A stretch of DNA of 9,879 bases from Bdellovibrio sp. (GCA_016213345.1 JACRAO010000043.1:1-9879); one strand, 5' to 3'; positions 1-7,405 are shown, numbered from the stretch's first letter. Numbers and translations: made by a program. Notes: generated by a model not told the origin, from the letters alone.

Positions 1-735
1 TATAAGCTGTATAGTGTCCGAAAAAGCTTTTTGCCGTTCATCAGCCCGCAAATCATCCGTGTCTTTTAACTTAGTCAATTGTTTTTCATGATCTCTTTTA
101 AGTTCCTCTACCGAGTGATTTGTTTCTCGACGATTATAATTTGCTTGTTTCATCTGATCGTCAACTAGACTTTGATATTGTTTCTGAACATCGCCTAAAT
201 ATCCATCAAAAGCAGATTTTTTTTCTTGCAAATCTTTCGAATAAATCTCATTAAAAGAATCTCTTTGTGTACTCAATGCTTTCTCTAAATCTAACTGGTG
301 CTTTTGATTTACGTCTTCAGAATGTTTAGAATAAACATTTTCTGAATCCTCAAGGAGTTTTTTGTCATTTTTATGTATATCAGTCCAACCCTGCTCTGCT
401 GATTTAAATTGCTGTTTTAATACATCAGCTTCGTTGCCCTGATATCGCCCGTACTTATCATATGTTTCATTTTTAATTCTTGCAATTTCATCGTGATTTT
501 CTGCTTTTTCTCTTGTCAGTGTTTCTTCTAAATTATTTCTTAGATTCTGAACCGTTCTATCCATTTCCTCATCTTTTTTTCGCAATTCTGTTTGATAATT
601 ATTCTCTAGTTCTTGCACTTGTTCATCTTGATTTTTTTTATGTTTTTGAGCTTGTGCATTTAGTTCGTCTTCTAGCTCTTGTAGTGTTTGACGGTAATAC
701 TGATAACCCCCGTCGGTGGGTGATACACTGGACAT
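1..735 (-). CDS. Long coiled-coil protein, N-terminal 245 residues (partial)
   Basis: Reading the minus strand from ATG at 735 gives an open frame with no stop to the window edge, so the C-terminus is missing. The protein begins MSSVSPTDGGYQYYRQ and is then almost entirely hydrophilic and helical: Glu, Lys, Asp, Gln, Asn and Arg dominate, Pro is nearly absent after residue 6, and Leu/Ile/Val recur in heptad-like spacing (for example LQELEDELNAQAQKH near residues 18-32). No signal peptide or membrane segment is visible, so it is probably cytoplasmic and elongated. The start lies 25 bp after the stop of the Hpt/CheW-like gene on the same strand, which suggests co-transcription; a scaffold or receptor-like partner of that protein is possible but only inferred. 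No good Shine-Dalgarno precedes the ATG, so translation may depend on the upstream gene. I do not recognise the family. Confidence 0.8.
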   Translation of the reverse strand, partial: MSSVSPTDGGYQYYRQTLQELEDELNAQAQKHKKNQDEQVQELENNYQTELRKKDEEMDRTVQNLRNNLEETLTREKAENHDEIARIKNETYDKYGRYQGNEADVLKQQFKSAEQGWTDIHKNDKKLLEDSENVYSKHSEDVNQKHQLDLEKALSTQRDSFNEIYSKDLQEKKSAFDGYLGDVQKQYQSLVDDQMKQANYNRRETNHSVEELKRDHEKQLTKLKDTDDLRADERQKAFSDTIQLI

Positions 736-760
736 ATACTTAATTATTATTTTGCAGCAA

Positions 761-1564
761 TTACAAAGTTTTTAAATAGGTAATTTTTTCCGAGTGATTT
801 TTTTGTTTATCTTCAAGTAAATTTAGTCCTAGCAGTATTTCTCTTTCCTGTGCCTGTCCCCAAGGGCACAGCCCTACAATACTTTGGACTAAAATAATAG
901 CAATACCAATATGAAAACAAACACAAATTCCAAACGCATAGGACTCAGTTCCAGGATATAATTCTCCAATTACAGGCACCCAGGCACCGTCAATGTTCAT
1001 AATTTGCCTACCTGCAATTTCCACTTGTGTAATAACGAATTTTACATTACTTAACGGGAACCATGAAAGAAATTCTTCTTTATTTACTACCATTGTAACA
1101 AGCAAGCCCCGATCTGACAAATTCTGACAAAAAAATGGCTCTTTTATAGTTTGTTTATAGGATTTATACATATTTTTAGTGAAGTCATTACTAAAAGAAT
1201 CCAGTGACGGAAAATCCACGTCACCTTTCAATTCTTGTTGATGTAGTTTATCTAAAATAATTTTTGTATTTTTTAAAGCCTCAGTTGCACTATCTAGCCA
1301 TAGCAATGACTGGGATGATTTTTCAGTAGATTGGCAAGAAAGTGTAGCCTCTAAACTTTGCAGCACTTGCACTATTGGTCTGGCATCAGGGATCATGCTT
1401 GCAGTCCCTTTTAGTGAATGAATAATCTGAAAGAAACTAAGCAAAGCTTGTGGGTGTATTTGTTTTGTTTTAGACAATTTTTTGACATACTGGTCGCCTT
1501 CATACCAAAGACGATCAGCGTCTATTAAAAACGAACGCAGTATATCAGCATTTTTTTTTAGCAT
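761..1564 (-). CDS. Hpt phosphotransfer protein with CheW-like C-terminal half
   Basis: The protein has 267 residues from ATG at 1564; a TTG six bases further out is also possible. Residues 1-110 are a helical Hpt-type domain with the motif IIHSLKGTASMI, in which His49 is the expected phosphorylated residue. After a linker, residues about 150-250 resemble a CheW/P5 fold: hydrophobic strands around FPLSNVKFVI, a GRQIMNIDGAWVPVI segment like the 'v.G..vPvi.L' core of CheW, then alternating strands (FGICVCFHIGIAIILVQSIVG). The P3 dimerisation and P4 ATP-binding domains of CheA are absent, so it cannot phosphorylate itself and would need a separate kinase. The Hpt assignment is firm on the motif; the CheW assignment is moderate. 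It lies 92 bp downstream of the small membrane-protein gene and 25 bp upstream of the coiled-coil gene, all on one strand. A role in phosphorelay or a chemosensory-like array is inferred. Confidence 0.72.
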   Translation of the reverse strand: MLKKNADILRSFLIDADRLWYEGDQYVKKLSKTKQIHPQALLSFFQIIHSLKGTASMIPDARPIVQVLQSLEATLSCQSTEKSSQSLLWLDSATEALKNTKIILDKLHQQELKGDVDFPSLDSFSNDFTKNMYKSYKQTIKEPFFCQNLSDRGLLVTMVVNKEEFLSWFPLSNVKFVITQVEIAGRQIMNIDGAWVPVIGELYPGTESYAFGICVCFHIGIAIILVQSIVGLCPWGQAQEREILLGLNLLEDKQKNHSEKITYLKTL

Positions 1565-1656
1565 GATCAATACTTACTCTCGGTAATTCAAGAGCGGATG
1601 TTTAACCACGACACCAAAGCACTAGGGCAATACAGGAGCAAGCCTTTTGCAATTTT

Positions 1657-1971
1657 TTATCTCTTTTTGCCGGCATACCTATACTTTTGCTTTGATACTC
1701 GCTTGAGTGGTTCGCGAAGTCGAGGATGATCCTTTAAGGACGGCAGTTTTTCTTGATACCTGTCTTCTATATGAGCAAGACGACTCAAATCAGTATCAAA
1801 ATTGGGCTCTAGTTCACGTCTGACTTGGATTTCAGATAAATTCTGATACAGCACTGTGTCATTCGTTATTATACTACCCTGAGGCACCGACCCTAAAGCA
1901 AAAGCCACAGTTAAAATCCCAATTAGTGCCCCACATATGAACCAACTTATTTTTAAAACTCTTTCTTGCAT
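1657..1971 (-). CDS. Small single-pass membrane protein of unknown function
   Basis: A 104-residue protein. I choose the ATG at 1971 because an AAAGGG Shine-Dalgarno sits 7 nt before it; the in-frame TTG at 1989 would add six residues and swallow that site. One hydrophobic segment near residues 9-27 (SWFICGALIGILTVAFALG) is a signal-anchor or uncleaved signal. The remainder is polar, with a helical Glu/Arg-rich middle and a strongly basic end (KRVSKQKYRYAGKKR). It is the first gene of the minus-strand set leading into the Hpt/CheW-like and coiled-coil genes and may anchor or localise them, which is inference. No family is recognised; small proteins that sit beside division or secretion machinery look similar in layout. 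Confidence 0.72.
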   Translation of the reverse strand: MQERVLKISWFICGALIGILTVAFALGSVPQGSIITNDTVLYQNLSEIQVRRELEPNFDTDLSRLAHIEDRYQEKLPSLKDHPRLREPLKRVSKQKYRYAGKKR

Positions 1972-1978
1972 TTTTGCA

Positions 1979-1984
1979 CCCTTT
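1979..1984 (-). promoter_or_regulatory. Ribosome binding site deciding the start of the small membrane protein
   Basis: Read on the minus strand this is AAAGGG, 7 nt before ATG at 1971. It favours that ATG over the upstream TTG at 1989. Confidence 0.55.
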
Positions 1985-2175
1985 CTCAAAACTATCTACT
2001 CTCTACCCCTCTTTTGCTCTACATACCCATCTGTGAACACACCTATGTTTCACAAATAAGCCAAGATGTATCAGCAAGATAGATGCCAATCCCTGGTTTT
2101 TTATAACTACTTGAAATTAAAAGAAAATTAAAATTTGATGCCTAAAAAAGGCCCCTAAAATGTGTATAACTTTTA

Positions 2176-2196
2176 GTCAGTGTAAAAAACAGTGAC
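2176..2196. promoter_or_regulatory. Imperfect dyad in the divergent region upstream of uvrA, possible operator
   Basis: The arms GTCAGTGT and ACAGTGAC are separated by five A; seven of eight positions are complementary, with a single G-G mismatch. It lies 36 bp before the uvrA start and just downstream of TATAAC (2165-2170), which could serve as a -10 box, so a repressor bound here could block uvrA transcription. The site does not match the enterobacterial LexA consensus CTGT-N8-ACAG. The remainder of the 1972-2231 interval holds a small perfect hairpin (GCCT/AGGC at 2140-2152) and no convincing gene. Neither promoter of this divergent region can be assigned with confidence. Confidence 0.3.
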
Positions 2197-2231
2197 ACCA
2201 CCTCTGTTCATTGCCATAGTCACAATATTAT

Positions 2232-5087
2232 ATGCAACCAAAACCACCCATACGCATTATTAATGCTAAACAAAACAATTTAAAAAATATTAGCCTCGAA
2301 ATCCCAAGCCGAAAAATGACAGTAATCACTGGTGTTTCTGGCAGTGGCAAAAGCTCTTTGGCTTTTGACACTCTTTATGCAGAAGGGCAAAGACGCTTTA
2401 TCGAAAGCCTTTCTACTTATACTCGTCAATTTTTACAAAAAATGCCAAAACCAGATGTAGATCAAATAGAAAATATTTCTCCCTCAATTGCACTTGAACA
2501 AAAAAATCATGTTGTTAATTCACGCAGCACAGTTGGCACACAAACAGAAATTATCGATTATTTTAGATTATTGTTTGCAAAAATAGGAAAAACAATCTGT
2601 CAATTTTGTGGAGGCACTGTCCAAAAATTAGAATCTCAAAATATCCTAGAACAGACACTCAAATGGCTTCCAGACCGAAAAGCACTCGTATTGGCTCCAT
2701 TGTTAATAGAAAAAACAAAAGCCAAATCAACAAAAAAATCAGCTACAAAGCAGCTTTATAGCCCTGTTTTTGAAATTTTAAAAGAACAAGGATTTTCTCG
2801 AATTTTTATTAAAGACAAACACGGCAAAGGTGAAATTCATCTCATCGAAAACTTATCAGCAAAATTTATAAAAAATATCAATTCAGATTCAGTACTACAC
2901 ATAGTTGTTGATCGACTTAAAATAACCTCTGAAAACAATAAAGACATACGCTCAAGAGTTTTAGACGCAATCGAACAAGCTTTGGCAATTGGTAAGGGAA
3001 AAATTCTATTTTACGATCTAGACACACAAGAAGAGAAAATATTTGACGCAAGATTTGCCTGCGTAGAATGCGGCAAAGAATATCAAATCCCAAATCCTGA
3101 TTTATTTTCATTTAATAATCCACTAGGGGCATGCGCCCAGTGTAGTGGATTTGGCTATACCTTGGATTTAGACGAATCTCTTGTAGTTCCTGAACCAACA
3201 AAAACTTTAAAAAACGGCGCAATTGATCCACTTGCAAAACCTTTTTTATCAGACTGGCAGGAAAACTTTTTTCATTTTGCTGAAAAACAAGGGATTTCTA
3301 TTGGCAAACGCTACTCAGAGCTAACGCCTAATCAAAAAAAACTCATATGGGAAGGTGACCCGAAAAATAAAGGACTTAATAATACTTTTTTGGGCATTAA
3401 ACAATGCTTCGAAGAACTTAAGAAATGGAAATACAAACTCCATGTTCGAGTTTTTATTAGACGATATCAAAGTCAAAATCTTTGCACACATTGCAAGGGT
3501 TCACGATTAAACGCGGATGTTTTAGCTATCAAGATTAATAATAATAATATAGCAGAAATTGCAAATTTTACTGTCACCCAATGTCTTACATGGCTAAAAA
3601 ATTTAGTACTAACACCATACGAAAAAAAATTAACTCTAGAAATATTTTTACAAATCACAAAAAGACTAGAATTTCTCGAAGAAGTTGGAGTAGCCTACTT
3701 AACACTTGCGAGATTAACAAAAACCCTAGCGGGAGGAGAATTTCAGAGGATTAATATAGCTACGCAACTAGGAAATGGCCTCTGTGGTACTCTTTATGTC
3801 CTAGACGAACCATCCATTGGACTTCATGCTGCGGATACTGAAAAGCTTATAAAAATCTTACACAGGCTCAGGGATCAAGGAAATACCGTAGTAGTAGTAG
3901 AACACGATTTAGAAGTCATGCGGCAAAGTGATCATCTGATTGAACTTGGACCTGGTGCTGGTAAAAATGGTGGCGAGCTAATTGCCCAGGGATCTTTTCA
4001 TGATCTCATTGGGATACCTGCCTCTCTCACAGGAAAATATTTGTCCCTGGCTTTTGAGTTAAAAAGAACACTTCCACCACGCCCAAAACACCTACACTCA
4101 TTAAAAATCACAGGCTGTAGGGAAAACAATCTAAAAAACTTAACAGTCGAATTTCCATTGGATCGTTTTATTGTAGTCACAGGTGTTTCAGGCTCCGGCA
4201 AAAGCACTTTAGTTCATAAAACGCTCTATAATGCCCTAGCAAAAATTTTTTATCGTTCTACAGAAAAAGCAGGTGCTTTTGATTACTTGTATGGCGCAGA
4301 AAATCTTGGGGGTGTTGTTTTGCTGGACCAATCGCCAATCGGAAAAAGCTCTCGTTCCAATCCTGTCACTTATATGAAAACATGGGATGAGTTTAGACGA
4401 CTTTTTGCAAACCAGACTATATCCGTAAAACGAGGCTATAGCACCCAACATTTTTCCTTTAATGTGGATGGAGGCCGGTGTCCAAGTTGCAAAGGTGAAG
4501 GGGAAATTTCAGTAGACATGCACTTTATGGCAGAAATCAAACTACCATGTGAAGAATGCGATGGAAAAAGATTTCAAAAAAGTATCTTAGAAATTACTTG
4601 TCGAGGTAAAAACATACACGAACTTTTACAGACTACAGTAAACGAAGCTTTTGACATTTTTAGAGACAATCCAATCTTACAAAGAAAATTAAATATATTA
4701 AGAAGTGTTGGTTTAGGATATTTGCAACTCGGACAATCATCCACCACTTTATCCGGTGGAGAAGCCCAGAGACTAAAGATTGCGAGAGCATTAGATCAAG
4801 AAGAAAGAAAAAACCTGCTTTATATTTTTGACGAACCAACAACAGGTTTACATTCTGAGGATATAAAAAAATTACTGCTAGTCATACAAGACCTAATTGA
4901 AAGGAAAAACAGTATATTGATGATTGAACACAACTTAGATGTAATTGCTCAAGCAGACTGGGTTATTGATTTAGGTCCAAGCGGAGGAGATGCGGGTGGA
5001 GAGCTTTTAGCCTATTGTCATCCTAGAAAACTGTTAGAGGCCAGTAGTTCAATCACCGGGAAAATGCTGGGCTTATTGAGAAATTGA
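2232..5087 (+). CDS. uvrA: Excinuclease ABC subunit UvrA
   Basis: A complete 951-residue UvrA, close to the usual 940-950. UvrA is the ATP-dependent damage sensor of nucleotide excision repair; with UvrB it scans DNA and loads UvrB at lesions. Two ABC ATPase modules are visible: Walker A GVSGSGKSS (34-42) with signature LAGGEFQR (499-506) and Walker B YVLDEPS (about 522-528); then Walker A GVSGSGKST (651-659), signature LSGGEAQR (840-847) and YIFDEPT (about 864-870). The insertion between the first Walker A and the first zinc site (about 130-275) is where the UvrB-binding region lies, so this is not the short UvrA2 type. Zinc ligands are C277/C280/C301/C304 and C750/C753/C773/C776. An in-frame TAG four codons upstream limits the start. 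No Shine-Dalgarno is visible before the ATG. The first signature has Ala in place of the usual Ser. It is transcribed away from the left operon. Confidence 0.95.
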   Translation: MQPKPPIRIINAKQNNLKNISLEIPSRKMTVITGVSGSGKSSLAFDTLYAEGQRRFIESLSTYTRQFLQKMPKPDVDQIENISPSIALEQKNHVVNSRSTVGTQTEIIDYFRLLFAKIGKTICQFCGGTVQKLESQNILEQTLKWLPDRKALVLAPLLIEKTKAKSTKKSATKQLYSPVFEILKEQGFSRIFIKDKHGKGEIHLIENLSAKFIKNINSDSVLHIVVDRLKITSENNKDIRSRVLDAIEQALAIGKGKILFYDLDTQEEKIFDARFACVECGKEYQIPNPDLFSFNNPLGACAQCSGFGYTLDLDESLVVPEPTKTLKNGAIDPLAKPFLSDWQENFFHFAEKQGISIGKRYSELTPNQKKLIWEGDPKNKGLNNTFLGIKQCFEELKKWKYKLHVRVFIRRYQSQNLCTHCKGSRLNADVLAIKINNNNIAEIANFTVTQCLTWLKNLVLTPYEKKLTLEIFLQITKRLEFLEEVGVAYLTLARLTKTLAGGEFQRINIATQLGNGLCGTLYVLDEPSIGLHAADTEKLIKILHRLRDQGNTVVVVEHDLEVMRQSDHLIELGPGAGKNGGELIAQGSFHDLIGIPASLTGKYLSLAFELKRTLPPRPKHLHSLKITGCRENNLKNLTVEFPLDRFIVVTGVSGSGKSTLVHKTLYNALAKIFYRSTEKAGAFDYLYGAENLGGVVLLDQSPIGKSSRSNPVTYMKTWDEFRRLFANQTISVKRGYSTQHFSFNVDGGRCPSCKGEGEISVDMHFMAEIKLPCEECDGKRFQKSILEITCRGKNIHELLQTTVNEAFDIFRDNPILQRKLNILRSVGLGYLQLGQSSTTLSGGEAQRLKIARALDQEERKNLLYIFDEPTTGLHSEDIKKLLLVIQDLIERKNSILMIEHNLDVIAQADWVIDLGPSGGDAGGELLAYCHPRKLLEASSSITGKMLGLLRN

Positions 5088-5103
5088 GGACCTGAAAATT
5101 AGT

Positions 5104-5160
5104 CTGGCATTCAGGCAAACTGGCAGACTGTAATCCGGCACTGTCATCTGGCACAGACAC
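5104..5160. repeat. Clustered short CNGGCA repeats after uvrA
   Basis: CTGGCA or a close variant begins at 5104, 5112, 5120, 5135 and 5148, followed by CAGACACAGACAC. The patch is richer in C and G than its surroundings. Spacing is irregular (8, 8, 15 and 13), so it is not a tandem array. It may be decayed sequence between uvrA and its terminator. Confidence 0.3.
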
Positions 5161-5203
5161 AGACACCGCTCACTGACACAGAGTTTCTTTGAACTCTAGA
5201 AAC

Positions 5204-5225
5204 TGCTGACTAGTTAGCATTTTTT
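5204..5225 (+). terminator. Rho-independent terminator downstream of uvrA
   Basis: TGCTGA-CTAG-TTAGCA is a self-complementary 16-mer with one G-T pair, followed directly by six T. A weaker hairpin just upstream (GAGTT/AACTC at 5181-5196) may add to it. It lies 117 bp after the uvrA stop and is oriented to end uvrA transcription. The stem is short and only moderately GC-rich. Confidence 0.6.
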
Positions 5226-5248
5226 AAGCTTTTTTTTCTTCTTTTATT

Positions 5249-5514
5249 GCACCAAAGATCAGACGAGATACTTTTGCTAGTTCGAAAACAAAGCTTCGGA
5301 GTGTGGCCAAAAATGCACGTATGTAAGCGAAATAACAGGAATGAGATGTAAAGGCAGGTTTGGAGTTGAATATGAGCACATTGTACCCGTATATCAAGGT
5401 GGAACTTGGACCTAAAACAATATTACAATCCACTGTAAAATTCACAATCTTACACAAGCTATTGCAAAACTAGGTTCAAAAAAGATGCTTTCATATCTGG
5501 AATCTAAAATATAA
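5249..5514 (+). pseudogene. HNH endonuclease remnant
   Basis: In the frame ending with TAA at 5512-5514 the translation reads CTYVSEITGMRCKG, then FGVEYEHIVPVYQGGTWT, a TAA stop at 5413-5415, then NNITIHCKIHNLTQAIAKLG and SKKMLSYLESKI. This follows the HNH/McrA-type pattern: a paired-Cys segment, EHIVP with the first catalytic His, GG, the central Asn, and H-C-x-x-H-N with the last His. The TAA falls where families usually have Glu (…T-E-N-N-I), consistent with a single GAA-to-TAA change. Upstream, a second stop (TAG 5278-5280) interrupts this frame, while IAPKIRRDTF, resembling the segment before the Cys region, is in another frame from about 5246, so a frameshift is likely too. No start codon or ribosome site is seen. 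It sits between the uvrA terminator and the convergent kinase gene. The 5281-5514 part is the confident portion; the left limit is approximate. Confidence 0.72.
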
Positions 5515-5535
5515 GCAAGCACTACAGACTAATTT

Positions 5536-7122
5536 CTACTTATAGCATATTGGCACAAAAGGAGCCATTGGCTTGGCAATAAGTTTTATGTTTTGGGATT
5601 CACAGCGTTTGAGGACTTGTTCGTCATCATAACGACTTGTTACTAAAATGGCTTGGGATTGTAGTTTGTGCTCTTCAATAATTTGCACCCCAGTGGAGTT
5701 AAACCCAACGAGTTCATAATCCACGAGAAAAATGTCATCTTTTGTAATTTTATCTTTATTTTCTTTTAGATATTTGAACAATAGATTTGGATTATAAAAA
5801 TGCACGAGTTCAAATTTTGTTTTTTGTTTGTCAGTCATTCTGAATTTATTTTCCCATATAGTATGAATAAAATCATCATCATCTAAAATAATAAGTTTTG
5901 AGTGACCTAATACCTTCAGTTCAGATACAAACCATATTGGAGGATCTGCTTTGGCAAGTGTAATTATTATTTTTGTACCTTGTCCAATTTGAGAATCAAT
6001 TTCTAGATTTCCGCCAAGCTTTACTACGGTTGATTTTGCATGATAAAGTCCCAAGCCTGATCCAGTTTTTTTCCCAAACGTAACGCCACGTTTTCCCAGT
6101 TTATTTAAGAGTTCTTTGGGTATGCCCTTCCCTGAGTCAATAATTTCAATACACACCTGTTCTCCTTTTGATCTGAGAGAAATGGTAATGGTGCCTTGAA
6201 CGTTTTCCATCGCTTCTACAGCATTATTAATTAGATTTGAAAGTATTCTTTTAAATTCTGTATTATTTATTTGAGCAAAAATTGCATAAGATCCTTCGGT
6301 GGGTATCCAGTTGATTTGTATATTTGAGCGTTCTTTAAGCAACGTTCTTTTTTCTGAGACAATGGTATCAACGAGTGCCATGAGAGATTGTTTATTGACT
6401 GATACAGCTAAGTTGGATTCGGTATTATTTTTATTTACTGAAAGTTTGATATCCCGATTTTTTTCAATTAAATTATTAGCTATATTTCGTATTCTATCTA
6501 TCGCACCACGAACTAAGATACGTGATTCTTCAGGCAATAGCGCAAGATCTTTTTGCACTACCGAAAGTGCTGCTAGTGGTGAGCGAATATCATGCGCGAC
6601 TTGTGCAGCAAGCTCACCGAGTACTTTTGAATTAATTATTTCATGTCTTTTTTGTAATCTATTTTTTATTAAAAATAGGATTAAATAAAACACGATAAAA
6701 CTTAGAACAAATAAATATAGTCCTAAAAAATAAAAACTTTCTGGCTTGAATAAAAAAATTAGTTGCGTTGAAGGAAAAAGGTTCTTTAGTATGACTGAAC
6801 TTGTAAAAAAAGAATTGATTTTATTACAAAAAACTAATGGCACTTTATCTGGCACAACAACAATTGGAGTATTATTGCTTTCAGCGCAAACAATGAGTGC
6901 TTGTATTTGCACTTTGTCAAAAGAATTTAATGCAAGCCATGTATGGTTTAGAAAATCCTTTGTTTGCATAGTCGTCCCTGGAAGATTAAGCACCGAAACA
7001 ACACCCTGTGCTGTTGATATTAATGAATATTTCCAAACACTTATACCAAGAAAAGTGAATAAAACTGCAAGAACAGTAGATATGATTAAAAAATATGATT
7101 TTCTCAAATAGAACCGAAGCAT
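5536..7122 (-). CDS. Hybrid sensor histidine kinase with C-terminal receiver domain
   Basis: A 528-residue membrane kinase. Residues about 9-30 and 130-152 are membrane segments flanking a periplasmic sensor of about 100 residues, which contains two Cys (80 and 99). The dimerisation domain carries the phospho-acceptor His177 in QVAHDIRSPLAAL. The ATPase domain shows the N box NLINNAVEAM (296-305), G1 DSGKGIP (329-335) and G2 GSGLGLY (354-360). A receiver follows after a short linker: acidic pocket LDDDD (413-417), phospho-acceptor Asp468 in FLVDYE, Thr495 in ILVTSR and Lys517 in AKPMAP. All catalytic residues look intact, so His-to-Asp transfer within the protein is expected, and a separate Hpt would be needed to pass phosphate on. 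AGGGGTGAG precedes the ATG by 6 nt. It is divergent from the peptide/SBP/YcaO operon and may respond to a signal linked to it (inferred). No DNA-binding output domain is present. Confidence 0.93.
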   Translation of the reverse strand: MLRFYLRKSYFLIISTVLAVLFTFLGISVWKYSLISTAQGVVSVLNLPGTTMQTKDFLNHTWLALNSFDKVQIQALIVCAESNNTPIVVVPDKVPLVFCNKINSFFTSSVILKNLFPSTQLIFLFKPESFYFLGLYLFVLSFIVFYLILFLIKNRLQKRHEIINSKVLGELAAQVAHDIRSPLAALSVVQKDLALLPEESRILVRGAIDRIRNIANNLIEKNRDIKLSVNKNNTESNLAVSVNKQSLMALVDTIVSEKRTLLKERSNIQINWIPTEGSYAIFAQINNTEFKRILSNLINNAVEAMENVQGTITISLRSKGEQVCIEIIDSGKGIPKELLNKLGKRGVTFGKKTGSGLGLYHAKSTVVKLGGNLEIDSQIGQGTKIIITLAKADPPIWFVSELKVLGHSKLIILDDDDFIHTIWENKFRMTDKQKTKFELVHFYNPNLLFKYLKENKDKITKDDIFLVDYELVGFNSTGVQIIEEHKLQSQAILVTSRYDDEQVLKRCESQNIKLIAKPMAPFVPICYK

Positions 7123-7198
7123 ATAAAACTCACCCCTTGATATAACAAAGATAAAATGTTAATGCTATGCAAAAATAAGGTCTCTTGAAGGAGTTTAT
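7123..7198. promoter_or_regulatory. Divergent intergenic region between kinase and peptide operon
   Basis: This 76-bp AT-rich gap must hold 5' signals for both directions. On the minus strand an AAGGGGTGAG ribosome site occupies 7129-7138. On the plus strand GAAGGAG occupies 7187-7193, 5 nt before the ATG. TTGATA (7137-7142) with TTAATG (7159-7164), spaced 16 bp, is a possible but weak plus-strand promoter. Such a short shared region makes co-regulation of the two units plausible. Confidence 0.4.
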
Positions 7199-7405
7199 AT
7201 GCATTATTTAAAATCGTTTTATATCTACTTTGTTTGTAAATTTTTATTGCTTCCTGTTCTATCTTTTTTATTTTTATTCATAAATTTTTTAACCTTTGAT
7301 CATGTTATGTGTGCAAAAGAATTAAAATTAAAAAATGTAGAAAAAAACTTATTAGCAAAAGGCAGTAAGCCATGTTCTGAAGGTCCAAATAGTGAGGTCA
7401 CTTAA
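7199..7405 (+). CDS. Small exported or membrane-anchored peptide, candidate precursor
   Basis: A 68-residue ORF with a strong GAAGGAG ribosome site 5 nt before its ATG, which supports it being translated. Residues 1-5 are short and basic, residues 6-33 are very hydrophobic (Phe/Leu/Ile/Tyr-rich, one Pro), and a polar tail of about 30 residues begins near VMCAKELK, ending KGSKPCSEGPNSEVT. The hydrophobic part could be a signal peptide cut near Cys38/Ala39 or a membrane anchor. There is no proper lipobox, because Met precedes the Cys. The tail has Cys59 and several Ser/Thr, residues that YcaO enzymes can cyclise, and a YcaO gene lies two genes downstream. It overlaps the next start by 14 nt. 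A modified-peptide precursor or signalling peptide is an inference; a hydrophobic leader is unusual for cytoplasmic RiPP precursors, and a simple coupling ORF or small membrane protein remains possible. Confidence 0.6.
   Translation: MHYLKSFYIYFVCKFLLLPVLSFLFLFINFLTFDHVMCAKELKLKNVEKNLLAKGSKPCSEGPNSEVT
7379..7383 (+). promoter_or_regulatory. Ribosome binding site for the GTG start of the binding protein
   Basis: GAAGG lies inside the 3' end of the small-peptide ORF, 8 nt before GTG at 7392. It supports the GTG start and coupled translation of the two genes. Confidence 0.6.

Noticed and set aside
480..743. Plus-strand open frame rich in Phe/Leu
   Set aside because: It is the antisense shadow of the Glu/Lys-rich coiled-coil gene, whose complement codes for Phe/Leu/Val.
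1625..1658. Small hairpin GCAA/TTGC followed by T-run on the plus strand
   Set aside because: No plus-strand gene reads into it, and on the minus strand the T-run is on the wrong side; the stem is only 4 bp.
2917..4842. Several minus-strand open frames inside uvrA
   Set aside because: All are antisense to an intact uvrA and carry no domain or start signal of their own.
5224..5457. 77-codon minus-strand open frame with basic C-terminus
   Set aside because: It starts with TTG without a ribosome site and lies antisense to the HNH remnant, whose translation matches a known family far better.
6299..7111. Two plus-strand open frames inside the histidine kinase
   Set aside because: Both are antisense to a kinase with complete motifs; neither has a ribosome site or recognisable domain.
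7359..7391. Possibility that the small peptide ORF is a frameshifted start of the binding protein
   Set aside because: The binding protein has its own complete signal peptide and ribosome site from GTG at 7392, so a second hydrophobic leader is not needed.
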